From Amborella trichopoda (lineage: Eukaryota; Streptophyta; Magnoliopsida; Amborellales; Amborellaceae), in the NCBI RefSeq assembly GCF_000471905.2, contig NW_006499801.1, forward strand, positions 2,371,856 through 2,435,855: a DNA stretch of 64,000 bases, written 5' to 3'. How positions within the stretch are numbered: the first letter of the stretch is position 1; each line of letters begins with the position of its first letter. The notes under the pieces were generated by a model, which was not told the origin of the DNA, made no database searches, and worked only from the letters and a program-made list of their open reading frames with translations. A program made the position numbers and the translations under genes. Shown here in pieces: positions 10,601 to 24,420 of the stretch.

Positions 10601-13600
10601 TTTTACTTTGATTGTTTAGAGCCTCTGTCCAAATAGCACTCAAGATCCAAGATGTTAAATAACATGTTGAAATCGTATATTCTATGCACTTTTCCCGAGA
10701 GTGAGCAATGGACATTCAATTTCGTAAGATCCAGGTGCTAGGTGCTGAAGAACTCAAAATATATATTTACAAATTTAAAAGGATCATTTAGTCAATTTTA
10801 GTTGGATCCCAAAAACTAAGAAAAAATCCTTCCAATATATCTCTTTTTCCGAAGGGAATTAATGCACAATCTGCTCTTTTGGAGCATGCTTTAAACGCTT
10901 CAGAGATCTCAGCTTAAATTTATATATACGATGCTCCTATAGGAGCATGGTATGCATCTATTCTCTCAATTACAAAACCACTTGAGAGACTTTTTCAGTT
11001 CAGAAATTTGGCAACCACGAATTACTAGATGACTATTTTCAAAATAAAACAATTGAGTTTCAAGTTTTAAGTTTTTTTTGTTGCCACTTAGACGCGGCTT
11101 CAAAAATTGGACGGTCTCTTGTTCAATCCCGAGCCATTATCTTGTCGGAAAAAGAACAAACCTCCCTCTCTAAAATTATAATCTCAAATAATCCTCTAGT
11201 TCTATAAATATCTCATGAAAACCCTCAAATCGAACAAAAAAAAAAAAAAGATAATTAACTCACTCCTTAACTCTTGTTTTTTAACTGTCAAATTACAAAA
11301 TTTACCATTATTTTTTTCCTTAATCACCCTATTATAAAAATCCTGGAAAAACTAGCGTTCTCTTTCTCTTGCTTCCTCCCTCCATCGCTCTCTAGCAACG
11401 TCTTTGAATACTTATCTCTCTCATGTCATGAACTACACAAACAAGTTAAAAGAGTCCCGATTTTTATAATGAGATTAATAGAAAAAGAAGAAAAAGAAGA
11501 AGGTTAAATGTATACTTTGGATAAAGGAAAATGATTTAAGTGTTGTGTTTTTTGTTTAACTGGGAGGATTTTATAGGACGATGAGATAATAATTTTAAGA
11601 GGGGGGATATACATATTTTTCCCTCACACTACACTTGACGCCGATGATCGAAGTTGAAGTAAAGCATGTTTGTGAGAGTATAAATAACCCACGAGCAATA
11701 ATATTAAACATTTCAATAAAGATTTTAGAGTACCAATGGAAACAGCCCTCTCCATCGGGGGACCTCACTCCTCCCTAGGCTTCACAATCCACCAAGCTCT
11801 GGAATAAAACTCCTCAATAATTACATTAAAAATTGGACCCGATTTTCAAGCCCGCATATGTAGAAATGCGGGCCTCTTAATAAATCTATTTTTGAGATGG
11901 ATTTTAAGACTTAATTTTTAAGGACTTGTTGTAATCTATATCATGGAGATCATGAATATGAAAAAATAAATAAATTTTAAAAATTAATAATAGTAATAAT
12001 TCTAATAAAAGAAAATTATGACCCTTAATTTCCATTGTTTTTAAATGGAACACCTACTTGCATCAAGCTTTTAAGATGAATGCATGAAACAATTTTCCTT
12101 AAAACTTATTAATTTGGTATGTTATTATTCATAAATACTTTTAAAAAATTAAATTCCCTTTTGACATAATATGTAGGGTTATGCTATAGAGGTAGATCCA
12201 TCAGACACCAAATTCTCTCTAACCAAATGTTGTGAATGAGAGTCATTATGCACAGAACAAAAGCAACACACAAATTGCTCTTTTGAGATTCAAAAGAAGC
12301 ATCGGCCATCTTTTATTTCAAGCACCACAGGACAAAATTAAAAGAGAGGAAAATATTAAAAAATATATCCAACAGAATAAAAAATGATTCCCCAAAATAT
12401 AGTGAAGGTCAAGGGCATAAATAACAAAGAAAAAGAAAGGAAGCACGCACAATGGTCCGTCGTGGCCTAACAAAAACAATCAATCATCAAATATCAAAGT
12501 AACCCCCACTTCAATGCTTCTTCTTATGTAGTGCTCCCATTTCTGGCTATGGCTTCAACCATGCCATCCTCAAAACTGGCCCTCCAAAAACCAGTTGAAA
12601 ACGTGTTCAAAATTTTATTAAATCATATAATCAACAGTTTTTTAACAATTAGTAATTCCAACTAAATTACCTTAGTTGCATATCGTGCTTTCTAATCCTA
12701 TTGACACCTTTGAAAACCGAATCATTTAAAAGATGGATAGGAGCCTTTATTTACCATTGCTTACCCAAAAAACATTATACTGAAGAATGGCTCCATATTG
12801 ATTGGACAGCTAGCCACTTAATATCCCCCCAAAACAAAACACACATATTCATAAAAGCAAAACTTTGGTTTTGGATTGGAGTGGGCTCAAGGTTAGGTGA
12901 TTAAGGTGGCAGTGGCAATAACTATATGTGGGGGACTACTACTTTGTTGAACTACCCAAGAAAAAATGAAAAAGAGTTGATGTTTTGAGTGGATAACCAG
13001 ATATTATAATGTACTATAATCCCACAGGAGCAAAATAATCCATATAGGCATTTGGGCAAATTAACTACTGAATTGACATGTTTTTTCTGTTTTATTTCTT
13101 AACTTTGGATCAGAAATTAAAAGCTACGCACATAGATCTGACCTTCTGAAATGTGGGGATTACTGGGTAAATCATGCAATTCCATTAAGTTATTCAAGTT
13201 TTTCTCCTCTCATATCCAGAATTTTGGTGTGAGTTTTGCTGAAAATAGCATGTGTGCAATTCTGTTTTTCTGGGAATTTTTTGAGTTTCATCTAAAATAA
13301 AACAAGCAGACTTTAAGTAGTTGGGAAGAGGCTCGGATGATAATAATAATTTAATAATAAAGCAAAAAATTATCTGCTTCGCGATGTCTTGTGCAAAACC
13401 CCATCTAAGAGTGCTAAAAGTACTTGTAACTTCCCATGACCCACCTCAAAAAAAAAAAAAATCTCAGTACTCACTTTATATGTGCAAACCGTCCAAGATT
13501 TTGGAATATGACAATCATTTTTTCTTTTCTAAATTCTCCTAGGGAAATTTATAAAAATTCATGCTTTATTTTTTGTATTTAAAAATAGTTACACTTAAAT

Positions 13601-14500
13601 CCCATTTATTTTTAAGTGCAAGAATTTATTATTATCTCTAATTATAAAATTAAAAGGGTGTGGTTTGCATAAGGTTGTAACCTTAAACAATCAAAGTAAG
13701 GTATACCTTCAAACTTTGTGAGATACAATTTCGCTCTAAAAATTTATTAGGATGGTGCAATAATCTATTATTATCTCTAATTATAAAGTTTTTAACTCTA
13801 AAATTAGTTCAAAACAAGCAGATTTATAAATGTATGAAAGGTCTTGAAAATGGACCGATTTAGATAATGTGTTGTAAGATGTACTATTTTTAAGACCTGA
13901 AATCTCATTTTTTCTATATATATATATATATCCTTGTTGAAATGATCAAGTAGACATTTTTTCAGCATCAAAACAAACTTTTCCAAAAGATTTTAGAGGT
14001 GCACTTTCATTTTATATTTTAAGGTGTCAAACTTAAATAAATTTTTTGTTAATTAAAATACACTACACGCTTTCAAAAAGTGAGTGTAAAATATGAAATA
14101 ATATATTTGAAATCCTAAAATACAATAGAATTTTACTATAAATATCCTATTTTCACATGGTGATTCGAAAATGGAACTAGAATCACAAATAGAAGGGGAA
14201 TATATCACAATACTTATTCGAGATGAAGTATTTAATATTTGATCTATGTGCAACGATTCCAACTCTTAACTCAAGAAAATATAAGAAAGGGGTTGGGATC
14301 ATGGTGGTAGCATCCCCACATCCAGTTGCCACATCGTGGTATTCATTCTTACTGCCCAATTACTACCTTCAAAATGTAACTCCCCAATCCATTGAAAAAA
14401 TGGGTGGGGGCTTGTCTTCCCTACTGAATTACCCAAAAAAAAAATCTAGAATTAAAGTGCACATAATTGCATGAAAATTTTACTAGTTTTTAAAAAGTAT
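10601..14500. other. Non-coding AT-rich stretch, no gene seen
   Basis: Short open frames only. A phrase around 11,020-11,150 (GAATTACTAGATGACTATTT and following) recurs near 6,800 and 45,500, which marks another worn dispersed repeat. The segment 12,240-12,600 is richer in GC and could be a transcript end on the - strand, but no product can be read. Poly(A) and (TA) runs are scattered, for example 13,915-13,930. Confidence 0.5.
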
Positions 14501-14514
14501 TAAGAACTTAAACC

Positions 14515-14870
14515 AAAATATATAAAGAAATTATCGCTAATATACCCATATTTTTATAAAATCGAAAAAAAAACTCCAATTTTTCAAAACCTCTCCACAC
14601 CCTTTTGCCTCATTTTTATGATTTTTTAGATGAAAATACCTTTTACGGTAGTCTTTCTACCGTAATGCCATTATAGAATAGTAATGCCATTATAGAATAA
14701 TAATAATACTCATAGTACCGTAATAATTGATTTACGATACTTAGAGTATCATAATAATTTGAACAAGTATTATGGTACTTGGAGTACCGTAATGGTCTAA
14801 AAACATATTGTTGTACAACTTATATGGTACAAATTCTAAAAACATAACACAGCTTGTACCGTAACACAAG
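14515..14870. repeat. Dispersed repeat with an 'ATTATCGCTAATATACC' end
   Basis: The left end AAATTATCGCTAATATACCC and the following text (Ttttataaaat, ACCCTTTTGCC, then CTTTCTACCGTAATGCCATT) match, in reverse orientation, about 26,280-26,555. Both copies then carry runs of 'TACCGTAAT' or 'AGTACTGTAAT'-like words. They are probably two old, oppositely oriented copies of one non-autonomous element. Confidence 0.55.
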
Positions 14871-15185
14871 AAAAACAAGAATTTATTCTTATGATGTCCT
14901 GAGATTCATTTATTCTTTGGTGGGTTGACATCATGTTATTAGTAGATTCTTTTGTTCTTGGTAAACATTGGGAATTCTTTAAATTTTTTTACTTCTTCAA
15001 TTATCATTGACAATTCTTACAAACTTCATTAGGCTACTTATTTGAAAGATGTCCTTATGTTGTTCATTAAGAAAGTTGTGAAAATTGGAAGGAGATAAAC
15101 TTTTATTTTCTGTTCATTAAGAATGACCTGCATGCTTCTCACTCTCCTTTTAATCTTAAATGGAAAGGTTCAAAAAAAACATATA

Positions 15186-15385
15186 GGTGTTGGGTTTATC
15201 TGGCCTTTATGAATGTGTAATAAAAACATTTATTAGAGTGAAACATAAACTCAGTAAGAGTGTGGTCTCTCGGAGACCATATTAAAGAAATGATGTTTGT
15301 TGACACCGAATTATGTTTGACGATCTAGGCCAGTCGGTTGGAAAACCCAAAGTTTATGGGTATAAAGAAAAAATCGAGAAGTGCA
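15186..15385 (+). repeat. Fragment of the dispersed repeat seen at 59.66 kb
   Basis: 'GAAACATAAACTCAGTAAGA', 'GTGTGGTCTCTCGGAGACCA', and 'CTAGGCCAGTCGGTTGGAAA' with intervening text match about 59,720-59,870 in order and spacing. The fragment ends near 'AAATCGAGAAG'. See the entries at 58.44 and 59.66 kb. Confidence 0.7.
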
Positions 15386-15605
15386 TAAACCTATAAACAC
15401 TGAAGCAAAGGAAATTGAAAAATAAGACGGAGATTCAAAAAATACCACAATGTTAAAACTGCTCCCAGAAAATACAAGACCGGAAAATATTGAAGCAAAA
15501 GAAGGTGAAATAGCATAAGCACGTTAATGCTTTTCTTCCTCTGATGATTAACAAGCACCTCATCGGTTACGTAAAAGATAAAAGAGAAAAAGAAAAACCA
15601 AGTAC

Positions 15606-18600
15606 CAATTTATTTGGTCGAATTGGTGGTCCCAATGACAGGGAACTCAGCGCAGCATTTGACATCAACTGATGCTGCTCTCAGGCCTCTACGCTTTTTA
15701 GAACACTGTTTCCATAATCTGGACGTGAAAACCAAAGAAAGTGGGTCAGCTATAATAACAGTGAGCAAACTTCAGATTAAATTAGTGTTTCTTTTATACA
15801 GAATCACAGTCACCCTTCTATATTTTTTATTTCAGGAAGGCACATGATAACTGTCCTTTATTCACCAGTCCTTTATTCACCAGACACCCAGATCACTGAA
15901 AGAAACTAATGCATAAAGTAGATTCACAAAGTTCAGAACCTTATGATAAGTTTTAGTCTTGCATTGTCAGCTTCATCTTTCTGATTAACCATTTCAACCT
16001 CATTGTCAACATGCTCGATCAATGCCATTGACCTTACTGGTTCTTCATTGGTATTGTTGATTTCCAAGACCTTTGAAGTGCCAAACTCTGGAGCCTCATC
16101 TACTTCAGGGAGATACATATGTCCCACTGACTGATCCATTAGGTTATCATCTTCAGTTAATTGGCACTCATTTGTAATTTCCATGGCCACAAGCTGAGAA
16201 CCATCTTGATCTGAGGCAAACTGGGGTGACTCCACCATATATGTATTGGCTATGAATTCACTATTGATTGGCAATGGTGAACTATTAACCAGTAATGGTG
16301 CTTTAAACATTGAGTCATGCTGATTGTCTTTGTAAAAAATGCCAGCATCACTATAATGCATTCCTTCATCCGCTGAATCAACCCATTTAGATTTTATCAA
16401 ATGTCCAATTTTCTTGTGAGGCTTCTCCATGACATTGCCTGTCCTTTTCTCAACTTGCAGGTGTGTCACCTGCTGTAAAAGATATATAATCAAGAAAAGT
16501 TCCCCATCAGACTTGAGCAAAGGTAAAACTGGACCACAGAACCCTATAGGAGGAAATGAATAATGCAAAAAAATTAAAATTAAAGAGGTACACTTCTGAA
16601 AAAATATATATAAAATAAATAACAAGGGCAAGTCCTTTCTAGCTCTATAACCTTATTAGAAACAACATCATCAACAACTTTGGCTGACTTTTTAAGGTGA
16701 ACAAGCCGTGAGCACTTGGTCACATAATCCCTGTCAGCATTAAGAAAGGGGCCTTCCTTCACCATGTAGGCATCTTCAAAGTGTTTAATTAAAGACCCAT
16801 GATACTGCAAAAGGCTTTCAATATCTTCCCCCTGAGAGTAAAAAAAGAATAGGCAATGCAAGGACTCAGTCAATTTCAATAAACAAACAAAAGCCCAGAT
16901 AAGACTACAATTGGAGGGACTCACTTCCATGCCTAGGAAGAAGAAGATTATAATTTGAATTTTTGGGAATTTCTGAAAAGTTCAATGAAGAAGTAAAATC
17001 AGAAGCATAGGTTGAAGAATGTCTGGGGCAATTAGAATTATAAAATTCGCGAGATTCAGAAATTCTTGCCAAAGAGAAATAAGTTGAACAATCTCCAGCA
17101 CTAGAGCTTAACTTTTCAGCATTTTCTCCTTAGACATCATACTCATAAAAAATAGGAGGTTGGGACTAGCCTACCTCCTCATCAACCTCATTATCACCCT
17201 GCCAATCTTCATTAAGAATCTTTTCTTCTACTGAAGGTCGAAGCTTGAGATGGTCCCAATCATCTATTTCAATTTTTTTGTGGATCACAATGGGAATTAT
17301 ATGAATGGGGATATAACAGTTACGGTGGTTTGTTTCTTCTATGTGGACCAGTTTTTAATAACTGTCTCTTCGATACAAATCATAGAAACTTCTTCCGCAT
17401 TGCACTATTTCATCAGTCAGAAACCTATCATTCCATGCTGATGATCCTCTAATTTCATGGGAATGAAAGTGTTGCTCAAGGGATTTGTCAGGGATAAAAA
17501 AAAGGGGTTCATGCTACCCGAATATGTAAGGAGAAGGGAGAGAATAGCATGCCTATCATTTCATATTCAAAATAATTGCAGCCTTTACATCTTGTACTCC
17601 TGATTGGAATGTTTCCAAGAAAATTTTCTTCAAGGGTAATAGGCTGGCCATTACTGAGGAAACAGTTTTTTGCTCAAAGGAACCCAGTTGTTGAAATATT
17701 GTTTGATAATTTATTTTAAACTCGGGCTCAAAAATAGACTAAGACTTCAAGATTTCAATTGTGAAGTAGAAAATATACAAATGAGTAAGCCTTTGCTTAC
17801 AAAATGCATGGGCAAATCTTTTATCAGACGATTAAAATGAAGTTTTCCGATTTCATCAATTTCTGTTTTACAGTGAAAGCAGGCTGATCATAGTGATACC
17901 TAGGAATTATGGAAATGAAGACTCCTATTCGCAAACCCAAGCATAATTATGCATCACACGATGTACATATATATTGACTCATGAGCATATTACTCATTCA
18001 TCTATGCAAAGTAATTTGGAAGAATATAATATACCTTGGCAAAGTGAGCATGCATCAAGCATGCAAGTAAGCTGTCTTTCTGGCAAGTCGGAAAAAGGCG
18101 ATAAAGTTACCCATCCAGCAAGCTCTGAAACCATATAGCTAAAATGCATCAACCTTCCCAAAATATCTTCAACAATGAAGAAATAAAAGAAGAAGACCTT
18201 GCAACAGCACGAGCAAACAAGACTTCAGGCAAATTTCTTATTTCAGGAGTCATCTTTGCTAGATCAAGGGAGAGTTCTGCAGGCTCCACCTAACAAAGAT
18301 ACCAACATGACAACATAAAACCATCAAACTAATATTCAAGTACGAATCTTACAATTACTCCAGAAAAATATACCATAATTGAGCATAGTATGATAAAAAT
18401 AGAACAAAGCCATAAACTGTCTGGACAACAGACAAAAAAGCCTAAGGAGAACCATACACCATACTGCATTATCGTGTACTTTCCGAAGATAAATTACATT
18501 GTAGCCTGTGTGCTTGTCTAGCTAAGAAGAGCATAATAGCCCCTGAACTCCTCAGTAGGCACACTATTTTTATTCTTTCTATGGTCATCATACATTTGAA

Positions 18601-21066
18601 ACAGCTCCACCGATGTCTTGTTCATTTGTTCAATATTGAGATGTGCTTCAAAGCCCTTGGAGAATCCCTCTCCCTCTGTGTACTCACACAGCTCATGCAT
18701 GGCTATAATATGAAACCTTATCTGGCACAAGCGGGCATAAAATTGTTGAATTGTTGTGGCCAATATATGAAATGCATCACTATAAACTATGGTCATCATG
18801 TCTCACATTGATAAACAATAGTAATCTGGTAAAGGCAGAAACCTTTTTTTTTTATTAGGGGGTTGGGGGAGGAGAGAGAGAGAGAGAGAGATAGGCAGAG
18901 AGAAAGAGACCTTTTGTTCCTGCATTAATAGTGCATCTCGGTTGAAGATATGTTGCTTCCTTAGGTCCATTCGGATTGCTCTCATCCTATCCCACAAGAA
19001 GTTATACAGGCCAACAATTGGTCATCATAAGGCTGATTCATGCAAATTTAGAAGATAATTTACAGTCTTCTGCAAGACTGGCATGGGCCGTATCAAGTGA
19101 GCTTCTCTGTCGGCTGTCCTATTATACTGAACTTACCAGGAAAAAGATATTAATGATGTTTTCCATTCAACATTAATCAAATGAAAGTATACTAAAACGA
19201 TGGACAGTATTCGAGAGCATGGGAACATCAGAACATCACAGGGCCCTATTGTTGAGTCCCACTCTCTACATCTGCCAATCATTTTCACTGGAAAAAGATG
19301 ACAACAACTGACAATGGTTTTTCATAGTCCAACAGATCATAGTTTAAAATCCTGCAAGTTGGTCAAAAGCAGACCTTTTTCACAGCCAAAAATTTGGATG
19401 TTTGGTTTCTATCTCCGTTGAGATGTTCATACTTGTCCAGATCACCTTTGTGCTCACGCTCTTCCCTTTCGGGTTCTGATAAAAGAGGAAAGAAACCACC
19501 ACATAAGGCAAAATTATCAAACAGAATACATTCCAAGAAAAACCAAATAACAATAACATAGTAGTAAAGGAATTATATGACAATGAATGAAGTATGGTCT
19601 ACAATACTCCAAAGTGACTCTACATCACACATGTCGAATGGAAGCTCAAGTTTAGCCATAATGGAACCCATTGGGAAAACACATGGGTGGAGCTAATGTC
19701 CACCATACATCATCAAGGATGGATGGTGGATACGCCTTCCAAGTAGTGCATGCTATGTTGCATTGAACTATGTGTACTCTTCCAACTTGCTAAGCATTCT
19801 ACTGCAACCAATAAAGAAAAGCAGGCAGTGGAAGAGAAGATGCGCATTTCAAGTTACTCAGGCTATGAAGGCAAGAAGGCATAACAAAGACAAGACATTA
19901 AAAAATTACAAAATGATTTCAAAAGAATTCTGGAGATTTTCAAAAGCTCTGGTGAAATGGAGAAACTCCCCTTTCATCTTTACTCAAAGGATCAAAACTA
20001 CCTGATTCTTTCCCAAATGGCAAATATCTATAATCTCAGACTTCCTGTATGTGAAAACACTACCCAAGCTTTTCCAGAAAATAAAACTTACGAAAAAAAC
20101 ACATGAACAAAAAAGAGAAGATTTCAAGCTACTCAAACCGAGAGACGAGAAGGCATAACAAATTATGGGAAGTTAAAGAAATTACAACATACTAAGAATT
20201 CTATTGGGGAAATGGAGAAACAGACTTTTCTCTAAATGATAAAACTACCTTGACATTAATGCCATTTACCCCTAGTTGGGAGAAAGTGGATGAGAGATGG
20301 TCACTGACCATTTCACCCTACTCCACCATCATACCTCGAATTTGCCGGTTTACGAAAACTAAGGTTAATTCAGTGATAAGTTTGGAACCATACCCATTTG
20401 CAATTATAACTAAATCAATGATATAACAGTAGTTCACCGATCAGAAATGAGGTATGTATAGCAAGCACGCACAACGTGCACACACACACAGAAAATAACA
20501 TACCTGGACACATATCAGGACGAAGCCCAGCCACCCTGTAAGGGCCCCGGATCAGATAAGGGGGAAATAGTCCCTGCAATTGGCCTAGATTTCTCTCTTG
20601 GATTTGATAGAGCTTTATTTCCCATAGTTCTAGAGGTTGAAAAATCAGGACTATATTCTATGTTCTCTTTTATTTCATCTTTAAAACGATCAAGCCGCCT
20701 AGCTTTTGTTTGCAGTTCCCTGCACTCAAGAAAGCAGTTGAAAATAAATTTTATTGAATTGGCAGCAGTTCAAAAAGTTCAGCAAACTATAAATAATTAT
20801 TAGGAGAAAAGTTCCCATTAGAAAACTTAACTTTCCATCTCATTGCTAGCAGAATGAGAAGAGCATGAAGTAACCATCCTCATGAGGATTAGAAGGTGAT
20901 CTGGTCCTTTTGGAAGCTTGGGATCCAGCAGCCAAAGGTGGAGACTTGGTTCCACTATACCATGCATCAATTGTGATGCCCATAAGGAGATGTTGATTTG
21001 CGTTCAGCTTGTGGAGTGGTATCGACTAATGAAGGCTTCAGCTGATTTCCATTTGATAGAGCAGAC
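15606..21066 (-). pseudogene. SAC3B: Decayed SAC3B-like gene (SAC3/GANP domain)
   Basis: Reading the - strand, exon-like blocks lie at about 21066-20835, 20719-20504, 19475-19375, 19126-18911, 18721-18498, 18289-18198, 18124-18035, 16831-16652, 16473-15940 and 15718-15606, each with plausible AG and GT ends. They spell SAC3/GANP-type sequence in order: AGLRPDMCP, EPEREEREHKGDLDKYEHL, LIRPMPVLQKTVNYLLNL, IIAMHELCEYTEGEGFSKGF, AHLNIEQMNKTSVELFQMY, AELSLDLAKMTPEIR, GNFIAFFRLARK, GEDIESLLQYHG and NAALSSLSLGPPIRPN. Intact SAC3B is a scaffold of the TREX-2 mRNA-export complex at nuclear pores. Here the frame breaks before DMCP (about 20,535), twice in the 19126-18911 block, after YYALL (about 18,525), near 18,055 and near 15,665. 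An exon expected between 18,035 and 16,831 is not found. The long N- and C-terminal parts of the family are also not seen. Assembly error could explain some breaks, but not the missing exon. An (AG)n run sits at about 18,870-18,892. Confidence 0.78.
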
Positions 21067-21599
21067 CTGGATAGTAAAAGTAAAAACATTAAGAAAAAAG
21101 AAGACAACTAGGTACACTTGATCATATATTTACCAACAGAGAGAGGGATAGCAGCGCTGCAGCAACCCAATCAAGTCCAATAACAAATGGATAAATGATA
21201 CGAGAAGCATCTGTATAGTTATAACTTATAACTTATAAGATTTGTATGGTTTCTGCAAACTGCCAAGAAAAAGATGGTGAATTTTGTAGATATTGTCCAT
21301 TTATTTGTGTATAACATGCTTATTTTTGTGCATTTGCATTTTCACTGCAGTACTAAGAGCATCTGTGTGCATGACTTAAATCAATACAAAATGGAAATCA
21401 TGTTTAAAGATGCATGCCTTGATCCAAAATATTATTTTCAATTATATTAATAGGCATAGCCAACATGTGTTCTACATATATCTATCCGAAATATAAACTT
21501 TATGGAGCTTTTCCCTGTAAAGATGCACCTCAAAATCTATCCGAAATGTTGTTTTAATGTTGAAAACACCCTCTTATCGATCATCTCAACATTGAGATG

Positions 21600-21840
21600 T
21601 ATGAATATGAAAAAAAAAAAAGTTTTTGAGTCCCAGAAACAGTGCATTTTGCAACACATTTTCTAGACCGTCCATTTTTATATATTTATGGATCTACTTT
21701 ATTTTAACCATTTTTGAAATTTAAATTTTTTTAATTAGGTATGAAAATAGATTTTAAGATAATACTAAGAATTGTTTATAACAAAATTACATGTTATGAT
21801 AAAATTTTAAGGTGCGGCTTAATTGGATTGTTTGAGGTTG
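21600..21840 (+). repeat. Copy of a dispersed MITE-like repeat
   Basis: The order 'CAGAAACAGTGCATTTTGCA', 'ATGGATCTACTTTATTTTAA', 'AATTAGGTATGAAAATAGAT', 'GATAAAATTTTAAGGTGCGG' matches 40,530-40,735 with roughly one difference in six positions. No coding sequence. The right end reads into 'GTGCGGCTTAATTGG', which may be the terminus. Confidence 0.6.
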
Positions 21841-23844
21841 CAACCTTATAGAAACCTCAACCATACTTATATGGTTTTGTGAGTTTTAATGATTTTTTCT
21901 AGCTTTCTCTATATTTCCTTTTTTTTTAAAAAAAAAAATTCTATTCAATTTATTTTTTAACATGCAAAAAAACATTTTTGTTCTATAATCTTTTATAACT
22001 TTTCCCACCGTTTGTATTTTCTTCTTTTTTTTTTCCCGTATTTAGCAACTTTTCACTAACGTTTTCCTTGTTTTTGGGAAGGGTTTTGTGCTTTTTCATC
22101 AGTTAAACGCAAACTCGAGCAAGTCGCTTCAGAGCAGGCCGAGTGACCCACAAGCAAGTTCAAAAACTTCATTTAAAGCATTTTTAGCATAGTAAAGTGA
22201 AAAGGAAACCATAACTAAAGAAACGACACAGAGCAATTTGATTTAAAATTTCATGAAATCAAAAGCTCAAACAAGAAAAGGATGATCTTTCTAGAGTACA
22301 CACCTAGCATGAAAGGGGGTGAAGACAAAAAAAAATTAAAACCAACAAGAAAAGGTGAATTAGTTTTCCCACATGTTCTGTTTCTGGTAAACACTAAAAG
22401 AAAAAGCCTTTTCGAAAGAACTAAAGCAACTTTCTGAGGCACGTTTGGATAAAAGGAAAGGGGAGCTATTTCCTCATAAAAAAAATGAAGATCTGAAGAA
22501 ATCTAATGAAGACTAGTTTTGAAACTACGTAGTTAGTGTCAATTTCTTTTCAAATATAAAAGGTTTATAAAAATGAAAATGTAGGAACATCATGCCAAGA
22601 CGTTGGAAAATTAATGCTCGAAAAATTCAAATCAATTGTAACATTTTCCATTCATAACATTTTCTTATATCTTTACCTTTTTATACTAACTTTACCATAT
22701 TTTTTAAGCACTTCTCCATATATTCCACCGACTCAAAAAGCGAGTCCAAAAAGCAATATAACTCGAAACACCTCTACAAATCATGAAAACAAGTTAATGT
22801 GTTATCAACAAGTCATCATGACCCAGACCCGAGGAGTTGGAAACTCGGCAAATTCATAGAACCTGGATTAATGCCCCTAGCAAACTTCAAATTTTCAGTG
22901 CTTCAGAATAAAAACCATAACAGGTCAGTGCATATTATGAATGAGATGATTTAATCGAGAAAGAGATGATTGAATCAAAATAATTCCTTCTTAAGTTTTA
23001 TTTTTATCAGGGGGGGGGGGGAGGTAATATGAATGTTCTACCATGTTCCATCGACACACTAAAAGGGATATATCTATCCAGTGTGGAAGTAGGATAACAT
23101 TTCGGAAGGCCTTAGTACTTATCACTTCTTGGGTCGTAATTGCTATCTTATTAGAACCTCTACGGGGTTTCAGCCACCCTCTCTCTCTCCTCTTTCTCCC
23201 TCTCTTCCCCCTCTTCTTCTGTCGTCTTATATATAAACTGCATACAGTGTAAGGGGAGTCTATAACCCCATTTTGATTTTTTTGGTATATGGTCGTAAGA
23301 CCCATTCTTTTTTACCAAGGACCTCGGCTCTAAGGCCTCCCTGCATATCACCTTGCACCTCTCTTCTCTCCATCAATACAATGGTCAACAATTCTAAAAA
23401 AAAAATTGCTATCTTATTAGGAGCAATCAATCACTTGCAAATAACTTCCCTAAAACCCTTATGCCCCATTTGGTTCCTTGGAAATGGGTATCCTAGGGAG
23501 ATGCCTCTCCTAGTGTATCCTGAAATTGGCATCTCCTAGAATATAGGTGTTTGCTGCTTGTATAGCACCTAGTAATAAACTTGAAAGATGCTTGTCCACT
23601 ATTTGGATTGCTGGAAAACATGTCTCCCAAGCATTATAGAGTATAATAATATGATATTACATATATTATTTTATATTAAATATACTACTTCTTGTATATA
23701 ATATATATTAGTTCTATATTATTATATTAGATATCTATTATAATAAACAAATTACTAATATTAGTAATATATAACTGATTATAATAACAATATATTAATT
23801 AAAATAATATATCTTATTTATTATTTAGATACATATATTAATTA
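21841..23844. other. Non-coding stretch, no gene seen
   Basis: AT-rich sequence with a poly(G) run at 23,011-23,021 and a C/T-rich patch at 23,170-23,225. 23,640-23,840 is almost pure A/T with repeated TATTAAT/ATAATAT words. No open frame has a recognisable product. Confidence 0.5.
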
Positions 23845-23890
23845 TAGCCGATCCCAATTAATTAAAAAAAAGCTATGATGTTGATGATAA
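23845..23890 (+). mobile_element. RTE-type LINE 3' tail remnant
   Basis: ATAGCCGATCCCAATTAATT followed by AAAAAAAAGCTATGATGTTG resembles the tails at 402-440 and 40,875-40,935. Only the last few dozen bases are recognisable. Confidence 0.4.
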
Positions 23891-23924
23891 ATATATTAAT
23901 TATAATTATTACAACCTTAGGGTT

Positions 23925-24420
23925 TAAGGTTCTTTTTTCAGGATGACCTGAACCTACTACATTGCTCTCGTAGTCTCCTAGGATCTGAATTTCCCCTTCT
24001 TTCCATTCTACTGAAGCACCCTCTTTCATTTCTCTATGGACAAGCTCCGCCCACCCGAAGGGTGGGCTTCGCTCGACACGTTCAATGACCATCAGTTGCT
24101 TTCTAGTAAAAAGGTTCCTTGTTCCTTTGTTTTTGTTTTGTTGTTATAGCTTATTGCTTCACAGAGACCCTAATCACTGATCGTACTTCCTTGAGAGCCT
24201 CCTTCAAGTTCCTCGCCTCAAATGAGGAAGACTAGAAGGCGGTTGCTTCTACTTTCTGAGCCCTAAGCTGCAGCGAGTGAGGGAACAAGGCGAGTAAGGC
24301 GAAGACGAATCCAAGCTACTACCCCTGATCCTCGAGAGAGGACACCCACTGGAATACCATTCCATTGCTCCGCAAGTTTTTGAGGCCTGCGGCTCTCTTT
24401 CAATTTCTCGGAATATCAAT
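23925..24420. other. GC-richer patch unlike its surroundings, possible organelle-derived insert
   Basis: After a long A/T-only stretch the composition jumps. The patch is rich in words such as CCCACCCGAAGGGTGGGC (an 18-base imperfect palindrome near 24,050), GAAGGCGG and GAGAGAGGACACCC. On the - strand an open frame (24,092 down to about 23,920) reads MVIERVERSPPFGWAELVHR, which does not match anything I recognise with confidence. The style recalls plant mitochondrial intergenic DNA. This is a guess from composition only. Confidence 0.3.

Noticed and set aside
12240-12600. Possible end of a - strand transcript
   Set aside because: Composition is suggestive but no readable protein, splice pattern or poly(A) signal supports it.
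24030-24070. Palindrome CCCACCCGAAGGGTGGGC as a transcription terminator
   Set aside because: The window is plant nuclear DNA; a bacterial-type terminator has no meaning here unless the patch is organelle-derived.
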